This document shows positions 21,781 through 32,744 of a DNA stretch of 64,000 nucleotides, one piece after another (within the stretch, counting starts at the first letter, position 1; the number at the start of each line of letters is the position of its first letter). The stretch covers positions 47,010,516 through 47,074,515 of the forward strand of contig CM055100.1 in NCBI GenBank assembly GCA_029204225.1. The letters are read 5' to 3'. Source of the DNA: Diphasiastrum complanatum (Eukaryota > Streptophyta > Lycopodiopsida > Lycopodiales > Lycopodiaceae). Made by a program: the position numbers and the translations under genes. The notes beneath the pieces were generated by a model. That model had not been told where the DNA came from. It saw only the letters and a program-made list of their open reading frames with translations, and did no database searches.

Positions 21781-22496
21781 TTCTTATCTGTTCTTTCACT
21801 GCTTGTTCATGATCTAAATTTACTGAGTTAAGAATTGCTGAGAATTCACAACCATTTAGATTCATTTCAGGAACATCCACAACTAGAATAGCAAATATTG
21901 AAAAAACTTCATACTCGGAATAATCCAATGCTTCCATTTTATTAATTGTAGAACTCTGATCCAACAGATGTACAAAATTACTGCCAAATAATGTAACTCT
22001 TATCACCCTCCTTGAAAGTGAGAACATGCTTCTCAAAATCAATTAACAGAGAAGGTGATTTACTAAATAACCATTCGTAACCTAAGATTAAATCAGTATG
22101 GGCTGGGTCTAAAACATGAAAATTAACTAATTCTGTGTGTCCTTGTATCAAAACTGGGAACTTCGGGACTTTTACATTCCAAGTCTCCAACTCAGCTCCT
22201 GAAGCTAGATAAACTTTATATCTATGATTGTTGGCTTCAGTTTCCAAGCTGAGTTTTTGCACAAGACGAGAATTAATAAAACTATGAGTTGAACCACTAT
22301 CCAATAAAATACTCAATTTTTGATCTAAAACTGTGCCAATTAAACAGAAAAGTTCATTAGGCAAAAAAGAAGTAGTACTAAAAAAACATTCACACTCACA
22401 ATCAGTCAAGTTAATTTCCAAAGTCTTACCATTGCCTCCTGGGATTTCAATCATGTGAGCAGACCCTTTCTTCCTTTCTGGACAAAATTTCATCAT
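21781..22496 (-). pseudogene. chromovirus G1 protease region
   Basis: Frame with LLDSGSTHSFINSRLVQKLS, the retropepsin D-S-G active-site motif, followed by DLILGYEWLFSKSPSLLIDF. One frameshift near 21990 separates it from the linker to RT. Nearly identical to 56900-57600 in G3. Confidence 0.85.
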
Positions 22497-23318
22497 ATAT
22501 CAAAGCTTCTTACAGACAAAACATAAGTTCTCTTTTTTAGCCTTTTTCCGGGACAGAGATTTCTTGAATCTTTTTCTCTTCGGCTTCCTGGATTCCGATG
22601 CTGCTTGATCTAATTCGTCAAAGTATTTTGCTTGGTCTAGACCGCGCTTCTTAATCTTCTTGGTTTTCAAAGTGGGGTGGAATTAGCGCAAATTGCTTCC
22701 TAGACGCCACCACTGTGGAATCATATGCTTTCGCAATCCAAAATGCATCCTTGAGGCTTTGAACACATTTCACCTGCATTCATTCTGATAGTCGGTTGGC
22801 AAACCTAGGACAAACTGCCATAATGCCAACTTCACATCGAATGATGGAACCCTATTCCATAGGTCCATGAATTCCTAGATATAAGAGTCTAAACTCTTTG
22901 TACCCATCTTGCATTTCACGAACTTTAGGTAGTAGTCCACGTCATCAACAACTACGAAAGCTTTTTTAAAAACTTCAGCAAATGCATCCCAAGTAGTTAG
23001 CTTCACCGGTAAATCTCGCCACCACGATGACGCTTTGCCGCGTAAGAATATCACGACACTTGCAATTTTCTTCTCATCAGGAACACCGTGCAGATTGAAG
23101 TAACTACTACACTTCTTCTAGCTCGCATAAACCTCTGGTTGAAAACTGAGATTGCGTGAAGACATCAATTTGACTTGATTCAAAAGAACTTTCATTTGCT
23201 GATCTCTCATCTGATTAGGATTATTCATATCATTGAGTTCCATACTCAACTGTTGACAAATCACCATATAAGATGGCGCACCTGGATTTGCAGCTTGATT
23301 TGAAGTTTCTTCGGCCAT
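22497..23318 (-). pseudogene. chromovirus G1 gag (broken)
   Basis: Starts MAEETSNQAANPGAPSYM at 23318. Capsid-like segments follow, including KASSWWRDLPVKLTTWDAF and FMDLWNRVPSFDVKLALWQF. Then a basic stretch and a CCHC knuckle in which a stop replaces the glycine before the (also altered) histidine (CFVCKKL-stop-YMMKFC). In-frame stops also lie near 23118 and 22880. G3 has the knuckle intact. Confidence 0.85.
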
Positions 23319-24216
23319 CTCATTATTTCTATCTTGGAAATCACTAAATTTAGTTAATATCTGATTAACTCATATATAGTTGGCCAAAAACTAACTGAAA
23401 TTGACTCCAGTATGGTCAAATCACTATTTTTAGTCAATTTCATAGACATTACAAGAAACTGGAAAAAACCAAAAATTTCGAGTTTTCACACTTTTGGATT
23501 TTTTATTTATTTTACGTTTTTTAAAAATTCATAAAAAATCACAGTCAGTTATTAAGCAATAGAAAATCAAAAATTTGATTCACTGTTCGATTCTTAATGT
23601 TTCTTGATTAATGTCCCTCAGACATGCAAGACATACGACGTTAAATTGATTTTTTACTTTACGGAGTTTTACGTAAAAATTATGGAGGCCTTCACACGAT
23701 GCAGACAGGGCACTGGATATTCAAGCCAACCTAGCACAGCGGCCACAGTAGCACTCTGCATCAGGACGAGGCTACTTAGAAAGCGATCTGCATGCTCTCA
23801 TTGGATTGATTGGAGGTGTACATGCAATGCCCTCCTTATGTATTCCAAGTACTGAGCAGTGTTGGTGGGCGAGTATATAGGGTCGTGGCTGGTATCAATA
23901 ATCGGTATGAATATGGTATCAAAAAACTAACCCGACTGGTATATGAATTTTTAATAACAGGGTCTAGAACCGGACACCTAATATTAACTATTGTACTATT
24001 CATATTGATACCCAGGTTTGGAAGATTTTGTGGATTTTTGCCATGATATCAATAGTAGTACTATTTTTAATATTTTTTTGTATATTTCAAATTTTTTATA
24101 TCTTAAATTGCCCGGTCTATACGAGTCTACAACTCCTATACCTCCTTATGTTGATACCCTACTGGTATTAATGTAATGCCAAGTCTGAATTTTTTCTTTG
24201 TATTTTTGATGCACCT
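23319..24216. other. flank of G1 with GGTATC-rich AT segment; no gene
   Basis: Shared with 58414-59310. Part 23319-23600 may be the 5' untranslated region of the chromovirus (minus strand) but shows no primer site or LTR. From 23889 to 24160 an AT-rich stretch begins GGTATCAATAAT and ends ATGTTGATACC, a possible short terminal inverted repeat of a small element. The sequence is interrupted at 24217 by a reverse LTR. Confidence 0.5.
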
Positions 24217-25083
24217 TGTAGCGCAGGCATCCCAAAGGGAGCCGGGAACCACGACTTAGCTTCCCAGCCTTCAACTCTTGCCATCCAAACCCACTTGACA
24301 TACAGGCAGCCAACTCGCCAACAACAATCAGACTTAACCAACATGAAATTCCGAAAACCAACATTGAGATCCAATCTGGTGCCATGCCAGATCGGGGGTC
24401 CCGATGTGGGTGACTTCCCTCCAAGCAAGCCGCCCGATATACATCAAACTTAACCAACTCGAAGCTTCGTTACAAACGAGTAACATCCATTCCAAGCAAG
24501 CGGTCTGACTTACATCAGACTTAACCAACTGAAAGCTTCGTCACGAGCACTGGAAGCCAACCTGGCGCCACGCCAGACTGGACAGCCATAAACAGGTAAC
24601 GTCCACCCAAGCAAGCCATCCAACTCAGCCGACAGGTTAGAGCCCGTTCCCCAAGAGCCTAACCCATTCACGTTCATGCAAGGAACACTCAGAACCACAA
24701 GCCGCGACAGATATGGGAACAACCACTTCCAGGACCAAATGGTCCCCACAGCATACCGTTGGTGCCACGGACCGAATGGTCCCGACGGCATACCGCTGGC
24801 GTCCCGGGATACGACCCTCAGCTATGTGCCAAGTTAAAAATTTGGAAGCGGCCTTACAACTGGCGCTTTTACCGAACACTGAAACCCAGAAGGTAATCAA
24901 AGTCAGTTTGAGGAAAATCCCACTTTATTGATAAATCTGAGAAGGTTACATTTCAAGTGTGTGACCGACCCTAGTCTCCGGGGCGCTAGCATGCCAAGGC
25001 GAGAGCCATGACAACATTCCAGCAAGGGAGGCTGAGACTTGGTTGGAGCTCGCCCTGAGTCGCAACTCGCACTCCCCTATAGT
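24217..25083 (-). mobile_element. reverse-oriented LTR, 3' portion, split by element B
   Basis: Reverse complement of the family LTR from its CA end (TGTAGCGCAGGCAT at 24217) to the ACTATAGGGG box. It continues after the inserted element at 30111-30306. No primer site precedes 24217, so it is a solo LTR or a fragment. Confidence 0.9.
25079..25083. repeat. left target-site duplication ATAGT of element B
   Basis: ATAGT immediately before the LTR start at 25084. The same five bases follow the element at 30106-30110. Removing one copy restores the uninterrupted reverse LTR (CCCCTATAGTATTGG). Confidence 0.95.
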
Positions 25084-26329
25084 TGTTGTAAAGCTACCTT
25101 TACAAGCTTTACTTCCGGTGCCATCGGCGCCAGCTATGTCCCCGGCGCCAGCAGCGCCCCTGCTGCTCCCGGCGCCAACGGCTTCAGCGCCGCTCCCGGC
25201 GCCACTGTGACCAGAATCCAGCTGGCGCCAAGTTCCTATGGCTGAAAATCTTTGATCGGTTCTAGCGAAGTCCAGAGAGCTCAGATCGATGTGCAATCAC
25301 CTCACATGATCTAGGCATGATTAAAGGAAGCCTGGGGATCAATAAAATCTAGAGAGAGAAAATGACTTTCTAGAAAGAGAAAATCCTAGAGAGAGAAAAA
25401 CGTGCTTTACCAGCTTGGGTAGAGTGCTTGGTTTGAGGGGGGGGTGCCGAATCACACCAATACTATAGGGGAGTGCGGGTTGCGACTCAGGGCGAGCTCC
25501 AACCAAGTCTCAGCCTCTCTTGCTGGAATGTTGTCAGGGCTCTCGCCTTGGCATGCTAGCGCCCCGAAGACTAGGGTCGGTCACACACTTGAAATGTAAC
25601 CTTCTCAGATTTATCAATAAAGTGGGATTTTCCTCAAACTAACTCTGATTACCTTCTGGGTTTCAGTGTTCGGTAAAAGCGCCAGTTGTAAGGCCGCTTT
25701 CAAAATTTTTAACTTGGCACATAGCTGAGGGTCGTATCCCGGGACGCCAGCGGTATGCCGTCGGGACCATTGGGTCCGTGGCGCCAGCGGTATGCTGTCG
25801 GGACCATTTGGTCCAGGAACTGGTTGTTTCCATATCTGTCGCGGCTTGTGGTTCTGAGTGTGCCTTGCATGAACGTGAATGGGTTAAGCTCTTGGGGAAC
25901 GGGCTCTAACCTGTCGGCTGAGTTGGATGGCTTGCTTGGGTGGATGTTACCTGTTTATGGCTGTCCAGTCTGGCGTGGCGCCAGGTTGGCTTCCAGCGCT
26001 CGTGACGAAGCTTTCAGTTGGTTAAGTCTGATGTAAGTCAGACCGCTTGCTTGAAATGGATGTTACTCGTTTGTAACGAAGCTTCGAGTTGGTTAAGTTT
26101 GATGTATGTCGGGCGGCTTGCTTGCAGGGAAGTCACCCACATCGGGACCCCCGATCTGGCATGGCGCCAGGTTGGATCTCAATGTTGGTCCTCGGAACTT
26201 CAAGTTGGTTAAGTCTGATCGTTGTTGGCGAGTTGGCTGCTTGTATGTCAAGTGGGATTGGATGGCAAGAGTTGAAGGCTGGGAAGCTAAGTCGTGGTTC
26301 CCGGCTCCCTTTGGGATGCCTGCGCTTCA
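25084..26329 (+). mobile_element. 5' LTR of complete non-autonomous element B
   Basis: 1246 bases, TGTTGTAAAG...GCGCTTCA. It has a GGCGCC-rich 5' box, an AATAAA-type signal near 25617 and the double module containing GGCGCCAGCGGTATGC. It shares the CTTCA end (instead of CTACA) with its partner LTR at 30105, as expected for a pair made in one reverse-transcription event. Confidence 0.95.
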
Positions 26330-26331
26330 TG

Positions 26332-26344
26332 TGGTATCAAAGCC
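26332..26344 (+). other. primer binding site of element B
   Basis: TGGTATCAAAGCC, one change from the initiator-Met site of element A, two bases after the LTR. Confidence 0.85.
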
Positions 26345-27080
26345 GACTGGCCGGTCAGCTATGTGGATCTCACGGAAATGGCCACGGTTTGGGGTTCATC
26401 AGACAACTGTTGTGCAAGGTGCTGCCCACAGTGTAAGCACGGGTGCGTCCACGGTCGGGGTGGTCGGCAGGACGGGGGACTTGATGAGTCAAGGTGCTGC
26501 CCTTGAGGTGTAAGCACGGTCAGTTCTCGCGGTTCGGGCCTGGCGCTGTCTGCACGTAGGACGGATGAGGCAAAGTGCTGCCTAGGGAGGTGAAAGCACG
26601 GTCTGTACCTTGTGGGGTGCGGGGCGACATATTCGAACTGTACGGGTTAACCATTGATACAGAGATGTTGCTCAAATTCGTGTGTAAAGCACGGGTGGTT
26701 AGCTGCCGGTGCGGGATAGCTGCCGATCGTTTAGCTATAAGGGCTATCGACCAAAAAGTGGTGGGGCGTGACTGAGGCAATGTGCTGCTTAATGGTGAAA
26801 GCACGGATAGTTGGAGGGGTGTCCTATGTGGGCTGATTCCGTGATCGATTTGCATGGGCGCGGCCAGGCAAAGGTCCGTTGGCAGGACCATCTCAAAGGG
26901 GGACTTTGCCTTTGTTACTTGTTAGTAAACCTGCCTGAGTGTCTTACTTGTACGTATTCGTGGTGAGTCTTAGTACTCGTGCTTTGCCTGGTTTGCATAT
27001 TGCTTGTGATACAAGGAGCTGATGGCTCGAGAAGGAACCTTTTCTTTTGAAGGCTGATACCATCAAACAAAGAGGACTAC

Positions 27081-27580
27081 AGAATCTGTGGGGCGGATTT
27101 GAAGTTCAAGTACTCACACGTGAACGACAACGAAACGACTCAATGTTTGCAAAGGATGGATGGCTAGCCTGTTTCTTGGGTTAGTTTCATTTGCGACAAC
27201 GCCCACCAGACGCAAGCAGGAAGTCAAAAGTTGGAAAGGGCCATTTCAGGGGAGATCTTCTATGGAGCAGTTGGTCTTCATTTTGGGACGGCCACCTTCG
27301 GAACTGAAACTCAATGAGCATGGGTGATATCCAGAATCTGTGCGGCGGATTTGCAGTTCAAGTACTCGCACGTGAACGACAACGAAATGACTCAATGTTT
27401 GCAAAGGATGGATGACTAGCCTGTTTCTTGGGTTAGTTTCATTTGCGACAACGCCCACCAGACGCAAGCAGGAAGTCAAAAGTTGAAAAGGGCAATTTCA
27501 GGGGAGATCTTCTATAGCAGTTGGTCTTCATTTTGGGACGGCCACCTTCGGAACTGAAACTCACTGAGCATGGGTGATAT
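27081..27580 (+). repeat. 251-bp tandem duplication in element B
   Basis: Copies begin at about 27081 and 27332 with AGAATCTGTGSGGCGG. Same pair as at 2093 and 2344 of element A. Confidence 0.85.
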
Positions 27581-28909
27581 CCAGTATCAGTTGGGTTTTT
27601 CCTCAAAGGGGAAAAGACTAGGATCCTCTTCAGAGATTGGCAACAAGTTGGATCGAGCCATAATCCTAGCAGATGGGAAGCAAAGTGTTGGAAAGGCTTT
27701 TTGTCCGAAGAACTCTACTCTAAAGTCTGATCAGCTGATTTATTAAGTGGAGGGGAACTATCACACACACCTCTCTCTTGGGGCAAATTTTGAATTAAAG
27801 TTGATCAAAATGGGGGCAAATTCAAGGTGACCTAGCCATACTCACACGAGGAGACTGGCGAACTTTGGACCTAATAAGTTGACAAGTTTTTGTTGTGGAA
27901 AGGAAAGTTTGTTATAGGCTTTCTCTGGACCAGCAATGATGAGGAAACATATGAGTACGCTGGCTTGTGTTACGCGTAAGGCAACTGATCAATGAAGGAA
28001 CTGAGAAAGTTGAGTCTTGCATGAGAGACTTGGTATTTCGAACGGACGCTAAGGGACAATTCGCGTTGAGATCGGATTAGTGCAAACTCTGGGTGCATGT
28101 TTCTGATTCAAAGAGAGCTACTTGAAGCCAAGCTCGATGTACACTTCTTGTTTTGACTGTGAGGCAACTAACCAGTGATGGAATTGTGAAAGTCAAGTTT
28201 TGCGCGACGGACATGGTGCTTCAAACAAACGCGAAGAGATAGTTCGGATGCGGATCAAACTGGTGCGACCCTTTGGCTTTCCACGAGGTCAATGGTTACA
28301 TTTGGGCTGATTCAAAGAGCTACTTCAAGCTAAGTGAGAGGTGCATTGCGGAGTACTCAATCTTTGCCTACCTTAAAGAGCCAAGATGGAAAAGTATCAA
28401 GATCAGGCTGGGACAAGGAGAGAAATCAAGGTGCAGAAGCAACAAGGCACGAAGTGGACCATAAAGTGTGCAATCAAACGATAAATCCTTCGGCTCAGGG
28501 AGCCTTGATACCTGTGCGGAACTGAACAAATCTGGAGCTCAGGGAGCTCAACACAAAGTGCATCAAGGACAAATCAGGAGCTCAAAGGAGTTCCAAAATC
28601 GAAAGTCAGAAGCGACAGGGGCGAACATTTCAAAGAAAGGCCTCTGTCACCAGTTAATAAGGTTCTCGGGTTTTACGAAAGCGATATCAAATCTACGCTT
28701 TTCCCAGACAAAGATATATTTTCTAGTTATGTAATTTTTCAGTACAAAGAGCTGAGCCTCCGACTTGTGGTGTGCCAGCTTCAATGTTAATAAAAAGTGG
28801 CCAGTAAATTGAGTACTGTGCAAAAGTAGCTTAAATGTATAGTTATTTTAATTGGGAGACACCTTTACTTTACTTTAATCTGACATCTGATGAGGACATC
28901 AGATTTTAT

Positions 28910-28923
28910 AAAGGTGGGGTGGA
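28910..28923 (+). other. polypurine tract of element B
   Basis: AAAGGTGGGGTGGA directly before the 3' LTR, identical to 6094-6107. Confidence 0.85.
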
Positions 28924-30105
28924 TGTTGTAAAGCTACCTTTACAAGCTTTACTTCCGGTGCCATCGGCGCCAGCTATGTCCCCGGCGCCAGCAGCGCCCG
29001 TGCTGCTCCCGGCGCCAACGGCGCCGGCGCCGCTCCCGGCGCCACTGTGACCAGAATCCAGCCGGCGCCAAGTTCCTATGGCTGAAAATCTTTGATCGGT
29101 TCTAGCGAAGTCCAGAGAGCTCAGATCGATGTGCAATCACCTCACACGATCTAGGCATAATTAAAGGAAGCCTGGGGATCAATAAAATCTAGAGAGAGAA
29201 AATGACTTTCTAGAAAGAGAAAATCCTAGAGAGAGAAAAACGTGCTTTACCAGCTTGTGTAGAGTGCTTGGTTTGAGGGGGGGGTGCCGAATCACACCAA
29301 TACTATAGGGGAGTGCGGGTTGCGACTCAGGGCGAGCTCCAACCAAGTCTCAGCCTCCCTTGCTGGAATGTTGTCAGGGCTCTCGCCTTGGCATGCTAGC
29401 ACCCCGGAGACTAGGGTCGGTCACACACTTGAAATGTACCCTTCTCAGATTTATCAATAAAGTGGGATTTTCCTCAAACTGACTCTGATTACCTTCTGGG
29501 TTTCAGTGTTCGTTAAAAGCGCCAGTTGTAAGGCCGTCGGGACCATTCGGTTCATGGCGCCAGCGGTATGCTGTCAAGACCATTTGGTCCAGGAACTGGT
29601 TGTCTCCATATTTGTCTCGGCTTGTGGTTCTGAGTGTTCCTTGCATGAACGTGAATGAGTTAAGCTCTTGGGGAACGGGCTCTAACCTGTCGGCTGAGTT
29701 GGATGGCTTGCTTGGGTGGAAGTTACCTGTTTATGGCTGTCTAGTGTGGCGTGGCGCCAGGTTGGCTTCCAGCACTCGTGACAAAGCTTTCAGTTGATTA
29801 AGTCTGATGTAAGTCAGACCGCTTGCTTGAAATGGATGTTACTCGTTTGTAACGAAGCTTCGAGTTGGTTAAGTTTGATGTATGTCGGGCGGCTTGCTTG
29901 CAGGGAAGTCACCCACATCGGGACCCCCGATCTGGCATGGCGCCAGGTTGGATCTCAATGTTGGTCCTCGGAACTTCAAGTTGGTTAAGTCTGATCGTTG
30001 TTGGCGAGTTGGCTGCTTGTATGTCAAGTGGGATTGGATGGCAAGAGTTGAAGGCTGGGAAGCTAAGTCGTGGTTCCCGGCTCCCTTTGGGATGCCTGCG
30101 CTTCA
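28924..30105 (+). mobile_element. 3' LTR of element B
   Basis: Starts TGTTGTAAAG, ends GCGCTTCA. It lacks about 60 bases present in the 5' LTR near 25700-25760 (deletion at 29536), so one copy of the double module start is gone. Followed by the target duplication ATAGT at 30106. Confidence 0.95.
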
Positions 30106-30306
30106 ATAGTATTGGTGTGATTCGGCACCCCCCCTCATACGAAGCACTCTACCCAAGCTGGTAAAGCACGTTTTTCTCTCTCTAGGATTTTCTCTATCAT
30201 GAAAGTCATTTTCTCTCTCCAGATTTTATTGATCCCCAGGCTTCCTTTAATCATGCCTGGATCATGTGAGGTGATTGCACATCGATCTGAGCTCTCTGCA
30301 CTTCGC
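30106..30306 (-). mobile_element. right part of the split reverse LTR, fused to the methyltransferase copy 2 leader
   Basis: Begins with the second ATAGT (30106-30110) and continues the reverse LTR to about 30306. There it breaks at ACTTCGC and joins the leader at CGATGGCCCC. The LTR 5' end (reverse of TGTTGTAAAG) is absent, so the joint is a deletion or recombination breakpoint with a few shared bases (CGCGATGG in the other copies). Confidence 0.85.
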
Positions 30307-30589
30307 GATGGCCCCTCAGGAAACACCCAGTCTTCGCGTCCTCAACAAGGTCAAGGGCAACTTCAAAATTCAAATACGCCGGCACCCGTTCACGCTGCAA
30401 CCGGCCCTCCCGAGAAATCGAGACCAAAAACCTGACCACACGCTCTTTTTTCTGCAACCTGTAGGTTGGTCTGGTACAGTTGGTTGTAGGACTTTGCCCA
30501 TTGTCTGTGAGCACTCATAAGTCTCACAATATCCTGTGAGCACTCATAAGCCTCACAATATCCATTCTCGTATTCATCCTCGTCTTGCT
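30307..30589 (+). promoter_or_regulatory. leader of methyltransferase copy 2, with chimeric leader ORF
   Basis: The leader ORF MAPQETPSLRVLNK starts at 30308 and ends at 30520. The reverse LTR adds an in-frame upstream start at 30275 (MHIDLSSLHFA). The 29-bp duplication seen in copy 1 is present. Everything upstream of the leader in copy 3 (59311-60004) is absent here, so any promoter must lie in LTR sequence or further away. Confidence 0.5.
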
Positions 30590-31471
30590 ATGGGCAGAGA
30601 AGTACATGGGCAGGAGGAGCAGCAGCAGCAGTCGTCCGCTTTCGAGCAAACCTACGGAGGAGACCTGTTTGCACTCTGGAGTGAATCGTTTGGGGATCAC
30701 TGCCATCATGGGTATTACGAGAATCATCTGCAACTAGACGGCAATGGTACTCTCAATGAAGACTCATTTACCCTTGCTCGAGAGGCAGCTGTGAGATTAA
30801 TCGATAAGCTGCTTCTATCGGCCAATATTCCTGGTACTGTTCCTTGTTTTTATCAGATCAATGCTCTTAATCTGCTGATAGTTTCTTCAGGAAACAGTAA
30901 CATCATCGTATAAGCGCTCTCCTGCTTTTCCAGTCCATAGCATATAGTAATATGTTTCTGATACGCAACGTTCTTTAAATGGGCATTCAGAAAGCTCAGT
31001 TCGGAATACGTCCCAGCTGCGTATGATGTTGGCAAAACTTTACTTGCATTCTTTAACTTAACGTTTTCATGAATCAATTTATAGAATATCTGCAAGGTAC
31101 AATTTGGAGACGAAATTTGTTATTTAGTTTGGCATGTGGTCCTGCAGCAGATAGTGGTGGTCATGGGCCGCAGAGAATTTTAGATGTTGGAATGGGCCTT
31201 GGTGCAACATCCCGCTACTTCGGCAAAAAATTTCCACACGCAACCGTTCAAGGCATCAGCTTGGCCAAGGTTGAGGTGGAAATTGCTACCAAGCTAACAG
31301 CTTCTCAAAACCTGTCAGATAAGGTAGTCTCGTTGTGAGATAGCAAGCAAGTTGCTTGCATGCGTAAGTATGTGTGTGCGTGTGTGACCTAGCTCGATAT
31401 TTAGTTATAGGAGCTGATTTTCTCAAATGGAAGTAAAATACAAAAAGAAGTCATGGATAAAAGCTTTAATA

Positions 31472-31506
<35 letters not shown>

Positions 31507-32744
31507 CCGTTACGTTTTTAACGTTGTTGAGGAAATGTTAGTTCCATTATGGCTATAGCTAGTTAATTCAATTAGACCGGACGACCATTCTTGTCTATTT
31601 ATGTTTTCATGCACACCGCAAAAGAGAATATCCTATGCATCTAATTATCTCTGAACCTTGCAGGGGAGCTTTTTGTATGCAGATGCACGTACACTTCCGT
31701 TCCCAAATAATGAGTACGATCTTGTGTGGTGTTTGGAGTGCGCCGATCATATATTAGAGCGGGAGCAGGTATAAACATCAAGTAAATCAGATCTTCCGGC
31801 CTTATGCAATCTAGGGATCCCAATAACAGCAACTCAATGTGTAGAGCAGCGAACTAATGAGCTAAGTAAATTAGTGAGTAGAGTGAAATGCAGTTTGGGC
31901 ACCTTCACACATAGGACTGTTTTCATGTAGCTCATGAAGGAACTTGCTCGTGTGACTGCGCCTGGAGGTAAAATTGTGTTGACAACAATGTGCAATCGTG
32001 AACTCTTACCTCATGAAAAATCTCTGAGTGAAAGTGAGAAGGTAATAATCTCTGTCACATGCTTATTTATTGCGCTCAAGGTCAAGTATGACTGATTTTG
32101 TGATTGAAGGAGCTCAAAGTCATTTTCTTCTTCCCAAGAAGTCCTAGGAAACTATTTTCCAATGCCATTTTTTTTCTTCTCAGGAAGTCTTGGAAAACAT
32201 TTTTTCCGATGACCTTGCTGTTGCTTCGTGGTCACAGCCATCCCTATATCTCAGATTGGCAGAAGAGAATGGATTGGAGGTAATTACTAGCTCATTGCAA
32301 ATTTGATGTACTGAACATGTTGTCAAGTCTGTTCCAATTTATACGATCAGTTCTATTATGTTGGTTCAATTATATATATATATATATATGATAATCTACT
32401 CATGATACTGTGCCTACGCTTGTAGGCTATTCAAAGTGATAATTGGACGAAGTATGTAACTCCAGGAGTGCCGATATGGATTCACTTCTACAAGAATTCA
32501 GATCTCTCTATTGGTAATGCACTAATCATTCTTTAATTATTCCGCATTTGGTTATAATTTAAAGATGACTCTAGAAGTGCCTTTTATTCGAGTTGGTCTA
32601 TACTCTCTTTTTGAAAAAACATATCATGATGTGCTTGCAGTTGGAGTCAAAGCATTTTCCATGGCTTTACCTGCCCTTATGAAGGCCTATGAACAAGGAC
32701 TTGTCGAGTATTTTGTATTCAAGGCAGTAAAACCATCTTCTTGA
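30590..32744 (+). CDS. gamma-tocopherol-methyltransferase-like SAM methyltransferase, copy 2 (intact frame)
   Basis: Exons inferred at 30590-30833, 31148-31323, 31664-31768, 31931-32041, 32184-32279, 32426-32513, 32641-32744. All junctions are GT-AG and phase-consistent, giving 307 aa, close to the mature size of plant gamma-tocopherol methyltransferases. Motif I reads ILDVGMGLGATSRYF (about 92-106); the C-terminal family segment LMKAYEQGLVEYFVFKAVK ends with PSS and a stop. Differences from copy 1 include S for W near residue 77, S for G at 84, T for A in motif I, K for R after it, and G for V at the start of exon 3. Intron 2 carries a longer GA run and lacks about 60 bases found in copies 1 and 3. 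It probably works as a soluble SAM-dependent C- or N-methyltransferase; the substrate is unknown and a plastid transit peptide is not evident in this frame. Confidence 0.88.

Larger units (their letters stand above)
26330..28909 (+). mobile_element. internal region of element B, non-coding
   Basis: 2.6 kb without gag or pol motifs. It begins with repeated AAGCACGG / TGCTGCC units (26400-26800), then two 251-bp repeats (27081-27580), then sequence conserved with element A. Its transposition would depend on proteins supplied in trans by an element not seen here. Confidence 0.85.

Noticed and set aside
30106-30306. tRNA-like or small RNA gene at the LTR/leader joint
   Set aside because: Fully explained as the remainder of the reverse LTR interrupted by element B.
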